Below, piece after piece: positions 13,601 to 27,041 of a DNA stretch of 64,000 nt. A program made the position numbers and the translations under genes. The stretch comes from Mayamaea pseudoterrestris. Its lineage: Eukaryota > Bacillariophyta > Bacillariophyceae > Sellaphorales > Sellaphoraceae. Location of the stretch: assembly GCA_027923505.1 (NCBI GenBank), contig BROI01000010.1, positions 62,001 through 126,000 of the forward strand. The letters run 5' to 3'. Positions within the stretch are counted from its first letter, which is position 1, and each line of letters starts with the position of its first letter. The notes beneath the pieces are model-generated. The model saw nothing but the letters and a program-made list of their open reading frames with translations. It searched no databases and was not told where the DNA came from.

Positions 13601-16600
13601 ACCATTCTGGTGTCATTTGGGTGTATACATGGCCTGCTGTAGGGGCGTTTGAATGTCACGGCATCTGCAGGCTGAGACTGGTGACAAGTTGTCACCAATA
13701 TCATTGCCGTCCCCTGAGACACTAGCCAGGGCATACCATCTTGTAGCGCAGCCTGAATAATGATATTGGCAATATTCTGGTGACATTTGGGTGTTTACAT
13801 GGCCTGCTGTAGGGGCGTTTGAATGTCACGGCATCTGCAGGCTGAGACTGGTGACAAGTTGTCACCAATATCATTGCTGTCCCCTGAGACACTAGCCAGG
13901 CATACCATCTTGTAGGGCAGCTTGAATAATGATATTGGCAATATTCTGGTGACATTTGGGTATATACCTGGCCTGCTGTAGGGGCGTTTAAATGTCATGG
14001 CATCTGCAGGCTGAGACTGGTGACAAGTTGTCACCAATGAATATCATTGCCATCCCCTGAGACACTAGCCAGGTATACCATCTTGTAGCGCAGCCTGAAT
14101 AATGATATTGGCACCGTTCTGGTGTATTTTGGGCACCTACATGGCTTGCTGTAGGGGCGTTTGAATGTCACGGCATCTGCAGGCTGAGACTGGTGACAAG
14201 TTGTCACCAATATCATTGCCGTCCCCTGAGACACTAGCCAGGCATACCATCTTGTAGCGCAGCCTGAATAATGATGTTGGCACCATTCTGGTGTCATTTG
14301 GGTGTATACATGGCCTGCTGTAGGAGCATTTAAATGTCACGGCATCTGCAGGCTGAGACTGGTGACAAGTTGTCACCAATATCATTACCGTCCCCTGAGA
14401 CACTAGCCAGGCATACCATCTTGTAGCGCAGCCTGAATAATGATGTTGGCACCATTCTGGTGTATTTTGGGCACCTACAGGGCTTACTGTAGGGGCGTTT
14501 GAATGTCACGGCATCTGCGGGCTGAGACTGGTGACAAGTTGTCACCAATATCATTGCTGTCCCCTGAGACACTAGCCAGGCATACCATCTTGTAGCGCAG
14601 CCTGAATAATGATATTGGCAATATTCTGGTGACATTTGGGTATATACCTGGCCTGCTGTAGGGGCGTTTAAATGTCACGGCATCTGCAGGCTGAGACTGG
14701 TGACAAGTTGTCACCAATATCATTGCCATCCCCTGAGACACTAGCCAGGCATACCATCTTGTAGCGCAGCCTGAATAATGATGTTGGCACCATTCTGGTG
14801 TATTTTGGGCACCTACAGGGCCTGCTGTAGGGGCGTTTGAATGTCACGGCATCTGCGGGCTGAGACTGGTGACAAGTTGTCACCAATATCATTGCTGTCC
14901 CCTGAGACACTAGCCAGGCATACCATCTTGTAGCGCAGCCTGAATAATGATGTTGGCACCATTCTGGTGTCATTTGGGTGTATACATGGCCTGCTGTAGG
15001 GGCGTTTGAATGTCACGGCATCTGCAGGCTGAGACTGGTGACAAGTTGTCACCAATATCATTGCCGTCCCCTGAGACACTAGCCAGGCATACCATCTTGT
15101 TGCGCAGCCTGAATAATGATGTTGGCACCATTCTGGTGTCATTTGGGTGTATACATGGCCTGCTATAGGGGCATTTGAATGTCACGGCATCTGCGGGCTG
15201 AGACTGGTGACAAGTTGTCACCAATATCATTGCCATCCCCTGAGACACTAGCCAGGCATACCATCTTGTAGCGCAGCCTGAATAATGATGTTGGCACCAT
15301 TCTGGTGTCATTTGGGTGTATACATGGCCTGCTGTAGGGGCGTTTGAATGTCACGGCATCTGCAGGCTGAGACTGGTGACAAGTTGTCACCAATATCATT
15401 ACCGTCCCCTGAGACACTAGCCAGGCATACCATCTTGTAGCGCAGCCTGAATAATGATGTTGGCACCATTCTGGTGTATTTTGGGCACCTACAGGGCTTG
15501 CTGTAGGGGCGTTTGAATGTCACAGCATCTGCGGGCTGAGACTGGTGACAAGTTGTCACCAATATCATTGCCATCCCCTGAGACACTAGCCAGGCATACC
15601 ATCTTGTAGCGCAGCCTGAATAATGATGTTGGCACCATTCTGGTGTCATTTGGGTGTATACATGGCCTGCTGTAGGGGCGTTTGAATGTCACGGCATCTG
15701 CAGGCTGAGACTGGTGACAAGTTGTCACCAATATCATTGCCGTCCCCTGAGACACTAGCCAGGCATACCATCATGTTGCGCAGCCTGAATAATGATGTTG
15801 GCACCATTCTGGTGTCATTTGGGTGTATACATGGCCTGCTGTAGGGGCGTTTGAATGTCACGGCATCTGCAGGCTGAGACTGGTGACAAGTTGTCACCAA
15901 TATCATTACCGTCCCCTGAGACACGAGCCAGGCATATCATCTTGTAGCGCAGCCTGAATAATGATGTTGGCACCATTCTGGTGTCATCTGGGTGTATACA
16001 TGGCCTGCTGTAGGGGCATTTGAATGTCACAGCATCTGCAGGCTGAGACTGGTGACAAGTTGTCACCAATATCATTACCGTCCCCTGAGACACTAGCCAG
16101 GCATACCATCTTGTAGCGCAGCCTGAATAATGATGTTGGCAATATTCTGGTGTATTTTGGGCACCTACAGGGCCTGCTGTAGGGGCGTTTGAATGTCACG
16201 GCATCTGCAGGCTGAGACTGGTGACAAGTTGTCACCAATATCATTACCGTCCCCTGAGACACTAGCCAGGCATACCATCTTGTAGCGCAGCCTGAATAAT
16301 GATGTTGGCACCATTCTGGTGGTGTCATTTGGGTGTATACATGGCCTGCTGTAAGGGCGTTTGAATGTCACGGCATCTGCAGGCTGAGACTGGTGACAAG
16401 TTGTCACCAATATCATTGCCGTCCCCTGAGACACTAGCCAGGCATACCATCTTGTTGCGCAGCCTGAAAAATGATGTTGGCACCATTCTGGTGTCATTTG
16501 GGTGTATACATGGCCTGCTGTAGGGGCGTTTGAATGTCACGGCATCTGCGGGCTGAGACTGGTGACAAGTTGTCACCAATATCATTACCGTCCCCTGAGA

Positions 16601-19600
16601 CACTAGCCAGGCATACCATCTTGTAGCGCAGCCTGAATAATGATGTTGGCACCATTCTGGTGTATTTTGGGCACCTACAGGGCTTGCTGTAGGGGCGTTT
16701 GAATGTCACGGCATCTGCGGGCTGAGACTGGTGACAAGTTGTCACCAATATCATTACCGTCCCCTGAGACACTAGCCAGGCATACCATCTTGTAGCGCAG
16801 CCTGAATAATGATGTTGGCACCATTCTGGTGTCTTTTGGGCACCTACAGGGCCTGCTGTAGGGGCGTTTGAATGTCACGGCATCTGCGGGCTGAGACTGG
16901 TGACAAGTTGTCACCAATATCATTGCCGTCCCCTGAGACACTAGCCAGGCATACCATCTTGTAGCGCAGCCTGAATAATGATATTGGCACCATTCTGGTG
17001 TCATTTGGGTGTATACATGGCCTGCTGTAGGTGTGTTTGAATGTCACGGCATCTGCAGGCTGAGACTGGTGACAAGTTGTCACCAATATCATTGCCATCC
17101 CCTGAGACACTAGCCAGGCATACCATCTTGTAGCGCAGCCTGAATAATGATGTTGGCACCATTCTGGTGTATTTTGGGCACCTTCAGGGCTTACTGTAGG
17201 GGCGTTTGAATGTCACGGCATCTGCGGGCTGAGACTGGTGACAAGTTGTCACCAATATCATTGCTGTCCCCTGAGACACTAGCCAGGCATACCATCTTGT
17301 AGCGCAGCTTGAATAATGATGTTGGCAATTTTCTGGTGACATTTGGGTATACACATGGCCTGCTGTAGGGGCGTTTGAATGCCACGGCATCTGCAGGCTG
17401 AGACTGGTGACAAGTTGTCACCAATATCATTGCCATCCCCTGAGACACTAGCCAGGTATACCATCTTGTAGCGCAGCCTGGATAATGATGTTGGCACAAT
17501 TCTGGTGTCATTTGGGTGTATACATGGCCTGCTGTAGGGGCGTTTGAATGTCACGGCATCTGCAGGCTGAGACTGGTGACAAGTTGTCACCAATATCATT
17601 GCCGTCCCCTGAGACACTAGCCACGCATACCAGCTTGTAGCGCAGCCTGAATAATGATGTTGGCACCATTCTGGTGTCATTTGGGTATATTCATGGCCTG
17701 CTGTAGGGGCGTTTGAATGTCACGGCATCTGCAGGCTGAGACTGGTGACAAGTTGTCACCAATATCATTGCTGTCCCCTGAGACACTAGCCAGGCATACC
17801 ATCTTGTAGCGCAGCCTGAATAATGATGTTGGCACCATTCTGGTGTCATTTGGGCACCTACATGGCCTGCTGTAGGGGCGTTTGAATGTCACGGCATCTG
17901 CAGACTGAGACTGGTGACAAGTTGTCACCAATATCATTGCCGTCCCCTGAGACACTAGCCAGGCATACCATCTTGTTGCGCAGCCTGAATAATGATGGTG
18001 CCACCATTCTGGTGTCATTTGGGTGTATACATGGCCTGCTGTAGGGGCATTTGAATGTCACGGCATCTGCAGGCTGAGACTGGTGACAAGTTGTCACCAA
18101 TATCATTGCCGTCCCCTGAGACACTAGCCAGGCATACCATCTTGTAGCGCAGCCTGAATAATGATATTGGCAATATTCTGGTGTCATTTGGGTATATACA
18201 TGGCCTGCTGTAGGGGCGTTTGAATGTCACGGCATCTGCAGGCTGAGACTGGTGACAAGTTGTCACCAATATCATTGCCGTCCCCTGAGACACTAGCCAG
18301 GCATACCATCTTGTAGCGCAGCCTGAATAATGATGTTGGCACCATTCTGGTGTATTTCACTTTGGTACGGCCTGCTGTAGGGCGTTTGAATGTCACGGCA
18401 TCTGCAGGCTGAGACTGGTGACAAGTTGTCACCAATATCATTGCCGTCCCCTGAGACACTAGCCAGGCATACCATCTTGTAGCGCAGCCTGAATAATGAT
18501 GTTGGCACCATTCTGGTGTCATTTGGGTGTATACATGGCCTGCTGTAGGGGCGTTTGAATGTCACGGCATCTGCAGGCTGAGACTGGTGACAAGTTGTCA
18601 CCAATATCATTGCCGTCCCCTGAGACACTAGCCAGGCATACCATCTTGTAGCGCAGCCTGAATAATGATGTTGGCACCATTCTGGTGTCATTTGGGTGTA
18701 TACATGGCCTGCTGTAAGGGCGTTTGAATGTCACGGCATCTGCAGGCTGAGACTGGTGACAAGTTGTCACCAATATCATTGCCGTCCCCTGAGACACTAG
18801 CCAGGCATACCATCTTGTAGCGCAGCCTGAATAATGATGTTGCCACCATTCCAGTGTCAATTGGGTGTATACATAGCCTGCTGTAGGGGCGTTTGAATGT
18901 CACGGCATCTGCAGGCTGAGACTGGTGACAAGTTGTCACCAATATCATTGCCGTCCCCTGAGACACTAGCCAGGCATACCATCTTGTAGCGCAGCCTGAA
19001 TAATGATGTTGGCAATATTCTGGTGTATTTTGGGCACCTACAGGGCCTGCTGTAGGGGCATTTGAATGTCACGGCATCTGCAGGCTGAGACTGGTGACAA
19101 GTTGTCACCAATATCATTGCCGTCCCCTGAGACACTAGCCAGGCATACCATCTTGTTGCGCAGCCTGAATAATGATGTTGGCAACATTCTGGTGTCATTT
19201 GGGTGTATACATGGCCTGCTGTAGGGGCGTTTGAATGTCACGGCATCTGCAGGCTGAGACTGGTGACAAGTTGTCACCAATATCATTGCCGTCCCCTGAG
19301 ACACTAGCCAGGCATACCATCTTGTTGTGCAGCCTGAGTAATGATGTTGGCACCATTCTGGTGTCATTTGGGTGTATACATGGCCTGCTGTAGGGGCGTT
19401 TGAATGTCACGGCATCTGCAGGCTGAGACTGGTGACAAGTTGTCACCAATATCATTGCCGTCCCCTGAGACACTAGCCAGGCATACCATCTTGTTGCGCA
19501 GCCTGAATAATGATGTTGGCACCATTCTGGTGTCATTTGGGTGTATACATGGCCTGCTGTAGGGGCATTTGAATGTCACGGCATCTGCAGGCTGAGACTG

Positions 19601-20060
19601 GTGACAAGTTGTCACCAATATCATTACCGTCCCCTGAGACACTAGCCAGGCATACCATCTTGTAGCGCAGCCTGAATAATGATGTTGGCACCATTCTGGT
19701 GTCATTTGGGTGTATAAAATGCCTGCTGTAGGGGCGTTTGAATGTCACGGCATCTGCGGGCTGAGACTGGTGACAAGTTGTCACCAATATCATTGCTGTC
19801 CCCTGAGACACTAGCCAGGCATACCATCTTGTAGCGCAGCCTGGATAATGATGTTGGCACAATTCTGGTATCATTTGGTTGTATACATGGCCTGCTGTAG
19901 GGGCGTTTGAATGTCACGGCATCTGCAGGCTGAGACTGGTGACAAGTTGTCACCAATATCATTGCCATTGCCTGAGACACTAGCCAGGCATACCATCTTG
20001 TAGCGCAGCCTGAATAATGATGTTGGCACCATTCTGGTGTCATTTGGGTGTATACATGGC
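1636..20060. repeat. Satellite B, 169-bp tandem array (about 109 units)
   Basis: The unit is 169 bp. Clean stretches (about 8500-10500 and 12400-20060) repeat at exactly this spacing. Landmarks in order are GGCCTGCTGTAGGGGCGTTTG, the 19-bp palindrome TGGTGACAAGTTGTCACCA, ACACTAGCCAGGCATACC and GATGTTGGCACCATTCTGG. A common variant carries TATTTTGGGCACCTACAGG (for example near 14465, 15480, 16150 and 16665); another carries AATATTCTGGTGACATTTGGG. I see no fixed higher-order period. About 1640-8500 and 10500-12400 are full of small indels. The minus strand shows long open frames, but 169 is not a multiple of three, so the frame rotates each unit; this is repeat structure, not coding. Confidence 0.97.
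15036..15054. other. Representative copy of the Satellite B palindromic box
   Basis: TGGTGACAAGTTGTCACCA is an inverted repeat with 9-bp arms and a single central base. It is shown here in one clean unit and recurs about every 169 bp through Satellite B. It stays recognisable in most indel-rich units. A short symmetric box in a nucleosome-length satellite is what a dimeric DNA-binding protein site would look like; the function is inferred only. Confidence 0.7.
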
Positions 20061-20064
20061 CTAG

Positions 20065-20080
20065 TTAGGGTTAGGGTTAG
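20065..20080 (+). repeat. Interstitial telomere-like repeat (TTAGGG, about 2.7 units)
   Basis: The sequence reads TTAGGGTTAGGGTTAG, preceded by CTAG. Satellite B stops at ATACATGGC directly to the left, and Satellite A begins with TGGGTTGTTGGG directly to the right. TTAGGG is the telomere unit of many eukaryotes, including diatoms. Its place exactly on the boundary between two unrelated satellites suggests a healed break or a fusion scar, but the tract is short. Confidence 0.7.
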
Positions 20081-22529
20081 TGGGTTGTTGGGTGATCAGG
20101 GGACGGGACATTGTAGTGGTATGATTCCATAATTTGGGGTGTTGGCCACACCCGTTTTGCAGATGGTGTAGGCCTTCCAGGCAGTCCGTTTTGCACCATT
20201 TCAGCCCATCCTCATGTCAATGGCACACCCTGGACATGTTTTGCCTGACTCATTGGGTTGTTGGGTGGCCAGGGCATGGGGCATTGTAGTGGTATGATTC
20301 CATAATTTGGGGTGTTGGCCACACCCATCTTGTAGACCATTCCATGCTGTAGGCCTCCAGGCAGTCCGTTTTGTACCATTTCAGACCATCCTCATGTCAA
20401 TGGCACACCCTGGACATGTTTTGCATGACTCATTGGGTTGTTGGGTGGCCAGGGGACGGGGCATTGTAGTGGTATGATTCCATAATTTGGGGTGTTGGCC
20501 ACACCCATTTTGCAGATGGTGTAGGCCTCCAGGCAGTCCGTTTTGCACCATTTCAGCCCATCCTCATGTCAATGGCACACCCTGGACATGTTTTGCCTGA
20601 CTCATTGGGTTGTTGGGTGGCCAGGGCATGGGGCATTGTAGTGGTATGATTCCATAATTTGGGGTGTTGGCCACACCCATCTTGTAGACCATTCCATGCT
20701 GTAGGCCTCCAGGCAGTCCGTTTTGTACCATGTCAGACCATCCTCGTGTCAATGGCACACCCTGGACATGTTTTGCATGACTCATTGGGTTGTTGGGTGA
20801 TCAGGGGACGGGGCATTGTAGTGGTATGATTCCATAATTTGGGGTGTTGGCCACACCCATTTTGCAGATGGTGTAGGCCTCCAGGCAGTCCGTTTTGCAC
20901 CATTTCAGCCCATCCTCCTGTCAGTGGCACACCCTGGACATGTTTTGCCTGACTCATTGGGTTGTTGGGTGGCCAGGGCATGGGGCATCGTAGTGGTATG
21001 ATTCCATAATTTGGGGTGTTGGCCACACCCATCTTGTAGACCATTCCATGCTGTAGGCCTCCAGGCAGTCCGTTTTGTACCATGTCAGACCATCCATCCT
21101 CATGTCAATGGCACACCCTGGACATGTTTTGCATGACTCATTGGGTTGTTGGGTGATCAGGGGATGGGGCATTGTAGTGGTATGATTCCATAATTTGGGG
21201 TGTTGGCCACACCCATTTTGCAGATGGTGTAGGCCTCCAGGCAGTCCGTTTTGCACCATTTCAGCCCATCCTCATGTCAATGGCACACCCTGGACATGTT
21301 TTGCCTGACTCATTGGGTTGTTGGGTGGCCATGGCATGGGGCATTGTAGTGGTATGATTCCATAATTTGGGGTGTTGGCCACACCCATCTTGTAGACCAT
21401 TCCATGCTGTAGGCCTCCAGGCAGTCCGTTTTGTACCATGTCAGACCATCCTCATGTCAATGGCACACCCTGGACATGTTTTGCATGACTCATTGGGTTG
21501 TTGGGTGATCAGGGGACGGGGCATTGTAGTGGTATGATTCCATAATTTGGGGTGTTGGCCACACCCATTTTGCAGATGGTGTAGGCCTCCAGGCAGTCCG
21601 TTTTGCACCATGTCAGCCCATCCTCATGTCAATGGCACACCCTGGACATGTTTTGCCTGACTCATTGGGTTGTTGGGTGATCAGGGGATGAGGCATTGAA
21701 GTGGTATGATTCCATAATTTGGAGTGTTGGCCACACCCATCTTGTAGACCATTCCATGCTGTAGGCCTCCAGGCAGTCCGTTTTGTACCATGTCAGACCA
21801 TCCTCATGTCAATGCCACACCCTGGACATGTTTTGCATGACTCATTGGGTTGTTGGGTGATCAGGGGATGGGGCATTGTAGTGGTATGATTCCATAATTT
21901 GGGGTGTTGGCCACACCCATTTTGCAGATGGTGTAGGCCTCCAGGCAGTCCGTTTTGCACCATTTCAGCCCATCCTCATGTCAATGGCACACCCTGGACA
22001 TGTTTTGCCTGACTCATTGGGTTGTTGGGTGGCCAGGGCATGGGGCATTGTAGTGGTATGATTCCATAATTTGGGGTGTTGGCCACACCCATCTTGCAGA
22101 CCATTCCATGCTGTAGGCCTCCAGGCAGTCCGTTTTGTACCATGTCAGACCATCCTCATGTCAATGGCTCACCTTGGACATGTTTTGCATGACTCATTGG
22201 GTTGTTGGGTGATCAGGGGATGGGGCATTGTAGTGGTAGGATTCCATAATTTGGGGTGTTGGCCACACCCATCTTGTAGACCATTCCATGCTGTAGGCCT
22301 CCAGGCAGTCCGTTTTGCACCATGTCAGACCATCCTCATGTCAATGGCACACCCTGGACATGTTTTGCATGACTCATTGGGTTGTTGGGTGATCAGGGGA
22401 CGAAGCATTGTAGTAATATGATTCCATAATTTGGGGTGTTGGCCACACCCATTTTGCAGATGGTGTAGGTCTCCAGGCAGTCCCTTTTGCACAATTTCAG
22501 CCCATCCTCATGTCAATGGCACACCCTGG
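20081..22529. repeat. Satellite A, right block (352-bp dimeric higher-order repeat)
   Basis: About 14 units. The landmark CCATAATTTGGGGTG starts at 20127, 20300, 20480, 20652, 20832, 21004, 21188, 21360, 21540, 21712, 21892, 22064, 22244 and 22424. Spacings therefore alternate between about 172 and 180 bp and sum to 352. The 180-bp type has CTTGTAGACCATTCCATGC; the 172-bp type has TTTTGCAGATGG. Alternation fails once near the right edge, where two 180-bp units follow each other (22064 and 22244). The array ends inside a unit at ACCCTGGACAT, where Satellite C starts. No gene is seen. Confidence 0.95.
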
Positions 22530-24906
22530 ACATAGTTCATTCACTTTGTGCATTTGCCTCCTGCGTGTTGCCTGCTTCCAGATCCGCAGAAGTTGCTAGT
22601 ATGTACTATCCAACTGCCCAACACCAACCTAGCAGTGGCAAACATGAAGTGCCCACACACTCTATGCGTACAGCCACTGTGCATGATCCAAGGGCACAAG
22701 ACATACCTCCTTGGTGAATTTGTTTTGCGCATCAGCCTCCTGCTTGCCTTTTGCCTTCAGGTCAGCAGCTTCAGTTAGCAGGTACTATGTGACTGCCTAC
22801 CCTAGCAGTGGCAAACATCAGATCCCCACAATCTCTTTGTAAACTGGCTTGGGGCATGCTCCAAGGTCACAAATGGATATTGTATAGTGCATTCACTTTG
22901 TGCATTTGCCTCCTGCATGTTGCCTGCTTCCAGATCCGCAGAAGTTGCTGGTATGTACTACCCAACTGCCGAACACCAACCTAGCAGTGGCAAACATGAA
23001 GTGCCCACACACTCTATGCGTACAGCCACTGTGCATGATCCGAGGGCACAAGACATACCTCCTTGGTGAATTTGTTTTGCGCATCAGCCTCCTGCTTGCC
23101 ATTTGCCTTCAGGTCAGCAGCTTCAGTTAGCAGGTACTATGTGACTGCCTACCCTAGCAGTGGCAAACATCAGATCCCCACAATCTCTTTGTAAACTGGC
23201 TTGGGGCATGATCCAAGGTCACAAATGGATATTGTATAGTGCATTCACTTTGTGCATTTGCCTCCTGCATGTTGCCTGCTTCCAGATCCGCAGAAGTTGC
23301 TGGTATGTACTACCCAACTGCCAAACACCAACCTAGCAGTGGCAAACATGAAGTGCCCACACACTCTATGTGTACAGCCACTGTGCATGATCCAAGGACA
23401 CAAGACATATCTCCTTGGTGAATTTGTTTTGCGCATCAGCCTCCTGCTCGCCTTTTGCCTTCAGGTCAGCAGCTTCAGTTAGCAGGTACTATGTGACTGC
23501 CTACCCTAGCAGTGGCAAACATCAGATCCCCACAATCTCTTTGTAAACTGGCTTGGGGCATGATCCAAGGTCACAAATGGATATTGTATAGTGCATTCAC
23601 TTTGTGCATTTGCCTCCTGCATGTTGCCTGCATCCAGATCCGCAGAAGTTGCTGGTATGTACTACCCAACTACCAAACACCAACCTAGCAGTGGCAAACA
23701 TGAAGTGCCCACACACTCTATGCGTACAGCCACTGTGCATGATCCAAAGGCACAAGACATACCTCCTTGGTGAATTTGTTTTGCGCATCAGCCTCCTGCT
23801 TGCCTTTTGCCTTCAGGTCAGCAGCTTCAGTTAGCAGGTACTATGTGACTGCCTACCCTAGCAGTGGCAAACATCAGATCCCCACAATCTCTTTGTAAAC
23901 TGGCTTGGGGCATGATCCAAGGTCACAAATGGATATTGTATAGTGCATTCACTTTGTGCATTTGCCTCCTGCATGTTGCCTGCTTCCAGATCCGCAGAAG
24001 TTGCTGGTATGTACTACCTAACTGCCAAACACCAACCTAGCAGTGGCAAACATGAAGTGCCCACACACTCTATGCGTACAGCCACTGTGCATGATCTGAG
24101 GGCACAAGACTTACCTCCTTGGTGAATTTGATTTGCGCATCAGCCTCCTGTTTGCCTTTTGCCTTCAGGTCAGCAGCTTCAGTTAACAGGTACTATGTGA
24201 CTGCCTACCCTAGCAGTGGCAAACATCAGATCCCCACAATCTCTTTGTAAACTGGCTTGGGGCATGAATCCAAGGTCACAAATGGATAGTGTATAGTGCA
24301 TTCACCTTGTGCATTTGCCTCCTGCAGGTTGCCTGCTTCCAGATCCGCAGTACTACCCAACTGCCGAACACCAACCTAGCAGTGGCAAACATGAAGTGCC
24401 CACACACTCTATGCGTACAGCCACTGTGCATGATCCGAGGGCACAAGACATACCTCCTTGGTGAATTTGTTTTGCGCATCAGCCTCCTGCTTGCCTTTTG
24501 CCTTCAGGTCAGCAGCTTCAGTTAGCAGGTACTATGTGACTGCCTACCCTAGCAGTGGCAAACATCAGATCCCCACAATCTCTTTGTAAACTGGCTTGGG
24601 GCATGATCCAAGGTCACAAATGGATATTGTATAGTGCATTCACTTTGTGCATTTGCCTCCTGCATGTTGCCTGCTTCCAGATCCGCAGAAGTTGCTGGTA
24701 TGTACTACCCAACTGCTGAACACCAACCTAGAAGTGGCAAACATGAAGTGCCCACACCCACACACTCTATGCGTACAGCCACTGTGCATGATCCGCGGGC
24801 ACAAGACATACCTCCTTGGTGAATTTGTTTTGCGCATCAGCCTCCTGCTTGCCTTTTGCCTTCAGGTCAGCAGCTTCAGTTAGCAGGTACTATGTGACTG
24901 CCTACC
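22530..24906. repeat. Satellite C, block 1 (352-bp units, about 6.7 copies)
   Basis: Units repeat every 352 bp from the junction with Satellite A. Each unit is an old dimer: both halves share CCTCCTGC near the start, the 18-bp box CCTAGCAGTGGCAAACAT, and a GCATGATCC motif, while the rest has diverged. Copies here differ by scattered substitutions. One copy near 24340 lacks a short stretch, and another near 24750 carries a small CACACC insertion. The block ends at GACTGCCTACC, where a Copia LTR begins. Short open frames are repeat artefacts. Confidence 0.95.
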
Positions 24907-25103
24907 TGTCACAATGACGATCTAGTCCAGTCGCTTGACGCAAACCTAGACGTCGCCGGGGGCGAACGAGCATAGTACTCGAACCTCTGTTGCGGTACCA
25001 GAAAAGACATCTACTCACAACTACGTCATTGAAATATTGCATGTGTGCCAGCCGCAGGCACGATTAAACAAGATTAGTATTCACTATCGTGAATGGTCTT
25101 GAG
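24907..25103 (+). repeat. Partial 5' LTR (Copia, same family as the 46.9-53.9 kb element)
   Basis: This is nearly identical to the first half of the reverse complement of the LTR at 46911-47287, including GTACTCGAACCTC, TTGCGGTACCAG and CACTATCGTGAATGG. It stops near CTTGAGCCAT, where Satellite D starts. It lies against Satellite C at the target duplication CTACC. Confidence 0.9.
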
Positions 25104-27041
25104 CCATGCGTTTGACAGTAGAATCGACATTTGTGGTGTTGGCCCATACCCGGGGCGTACCCGTGGTGTCAGCCTCAGGCAGTCCTTTTTCACCATTTTG
25201 AGCTCTGCCCTGTGTGGCATACCCTGGCCATGTTTTGGCCCTGACTCTGGGTATTTGGGTGGCCAGGGCATGCGGGCGTTTGACAGGTCAGAATCGACAA
25301 CTTGTGGTGGCCATACCCACCGTGGAGGCACGTACCCATGGTGTCAGTCTCGAGGCAGTCCGTTTCCATAATTTGAGACTCTGCACCTGTCAATGGCATA
25401 CCCTGGACATGTTTGGCCTGACTCATTGAGTATTTGGGTGGCCAGGGCATGCGGTGTTTGACAGGTCAGAATCGACAACTTGTGGTGTTGGCCATACCCA
25501 CCGTGGAGGCCGTACCCATGGTGTCCTCCAGGCAGTCCATTTTGCACCATTTGAGACTCTGCCTGTCATGGCGTTCCCTGGACATGTTTGGCCTGACTCA
25601 TTGGGTATTTGGGTGGCCAGGGCATGGGGCGTTTGACAGGTCAGAATCGACAACTTGTGGTGTTGGCCATACCCACCGTGGAGCCCTGCCCCGTTGTCAG
25701 CCTCGGCAGTCCTTTTTGCACCAGTGCGAGACTCTGCACCTGTCAATGGCATACTTGGACATGTTGGGCTCTCATTTGGGTATTTAAGTGGTTGTGGCAT
25801 GGGGCGTTGACAGGGATACTGCATTGTGGTGTTAATATACCTACAGTGGAGGGCTGACGGACAGCTCGAGGCAGCCCTTTTTAAATTACTGAGACTATGC
25901 ACCTGTCAATGGCACTGATATGTTTTGCCTGGACTCATTGGGTATTTGGGTGGCCAGGGCATGGGGGCGCTTGACAGGGAAGAATCTGCAACTCTGTGGT
26001 GTTAATACCACATGGAGGCGTATCTATGTTGTCAGCCCCAGGCAGTTTTTGCACCATTTGAGACTATGTACTCAAGTCAATGGCATATGGACATGTTTTT
26101 GCCTGACTCAATTTGGGTAGGATGGGGCGCTTGACAGGGCAGAATTCGGCAACTTGTGGTGTTGTGGCCGCATACCAACCGTGGAGTGCTCCATGTTTTC
26201 AGCCTCAGGCAAATCCTTTTCCCATTTGAGACTATGCACCTGTCAATGGCATACCCTGGCCATGTTTTGCCTGACTCATTGCATAGGGTAGGTTGAGGGA
26301 AGAATGGCCAAAGAAAGGGCATGGGGGCGTTTGACAGGTTGAATCGGCAACTTGTGGTGTTGGCCATACCCACGCGTGGAGGCTATACCCATGTTGTCAG
26401 CCTCCAGGCAGTCCTTTTTGCACCATTTGAGACTCTGCACCTGTCAACGGCCTACTCGACATGTTTTGCCTGACTCATTGGCATTTGGGTGGCCAGGCAC
26501 AGGGTGGACAGGAAGAATCTGTTCAGGTGTCAAGACAAACACAGGTAAACAGGGGAGGTCTGCATCTACGGTGTCAGCTCCAGGCAGCTTTGCACATTTG
26601 AGACTCTGCACTGTCAATGGCATACCTGGACATGTTTGGCCTGACTCATTGGGTGGCCGGCATGGGGCGTTTAACAGGTCAGAATCGACAACTTGTGGTG
26701 TTGGCTATACTCAACGTGATGGCCGCATCTGGTGTCAGCCTGTCTTTTGACCATTTGAGACTCTGCACCAAGTCAATGGCATACCCTGGACATGTTTCTG
26801 GCCTGACTCATTGGGTATTTGGGTGGCCAGGGCATGGGGCTCAGAATCAAATGTGGTGTTGGCCATATTCACCGTGAGGCCGCATCGTGGTGTGTCAGTC
26901 AGCAAAGTCCTTTTGCACCATTTGAGACTATGCACCTGTCAATGGCATACCCTGGACATGTTTGGCCTGACTCAATGGGTATTTGGTGGCAGGGCATGGG
27001 GCGTTTGACAGTCAGAATCGACAATGTGGTGTTGGCCATAC
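25104..27041. repeat. Satellite D, about 175-bp units (about 11 copies), inside a Copia element
   Basis: Units repeat about every 175 bp; for example CTTGTGGTG starts at 25301, 25479 and 25654. The unit is clearly related to Satellite A: it shares GGCAGTCC, GCACCATTT, ACCCTGGACATG, CTGACTCATTGGGT and GGCCAGGGCATGGGGC. It differs by GGGCGTTTGACAGGTCAGAATCGACAAC. Copies contain many small indels and substitutions. The array runs from the broken 5' LTR to an RNase H remnant. No gene is seen. Confidence 0.9.

Noticed and set aside
8483-20043. Many overlapping minus-strand open frames of 80-280 codons in Satellite B with similar protein text
   Set aside because: The unit length is 169, not a multiple of three, so the same DNA is read in rotating frames. 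The text simply repeats per unit, starts vary, and indels are not kept in multiples of three.
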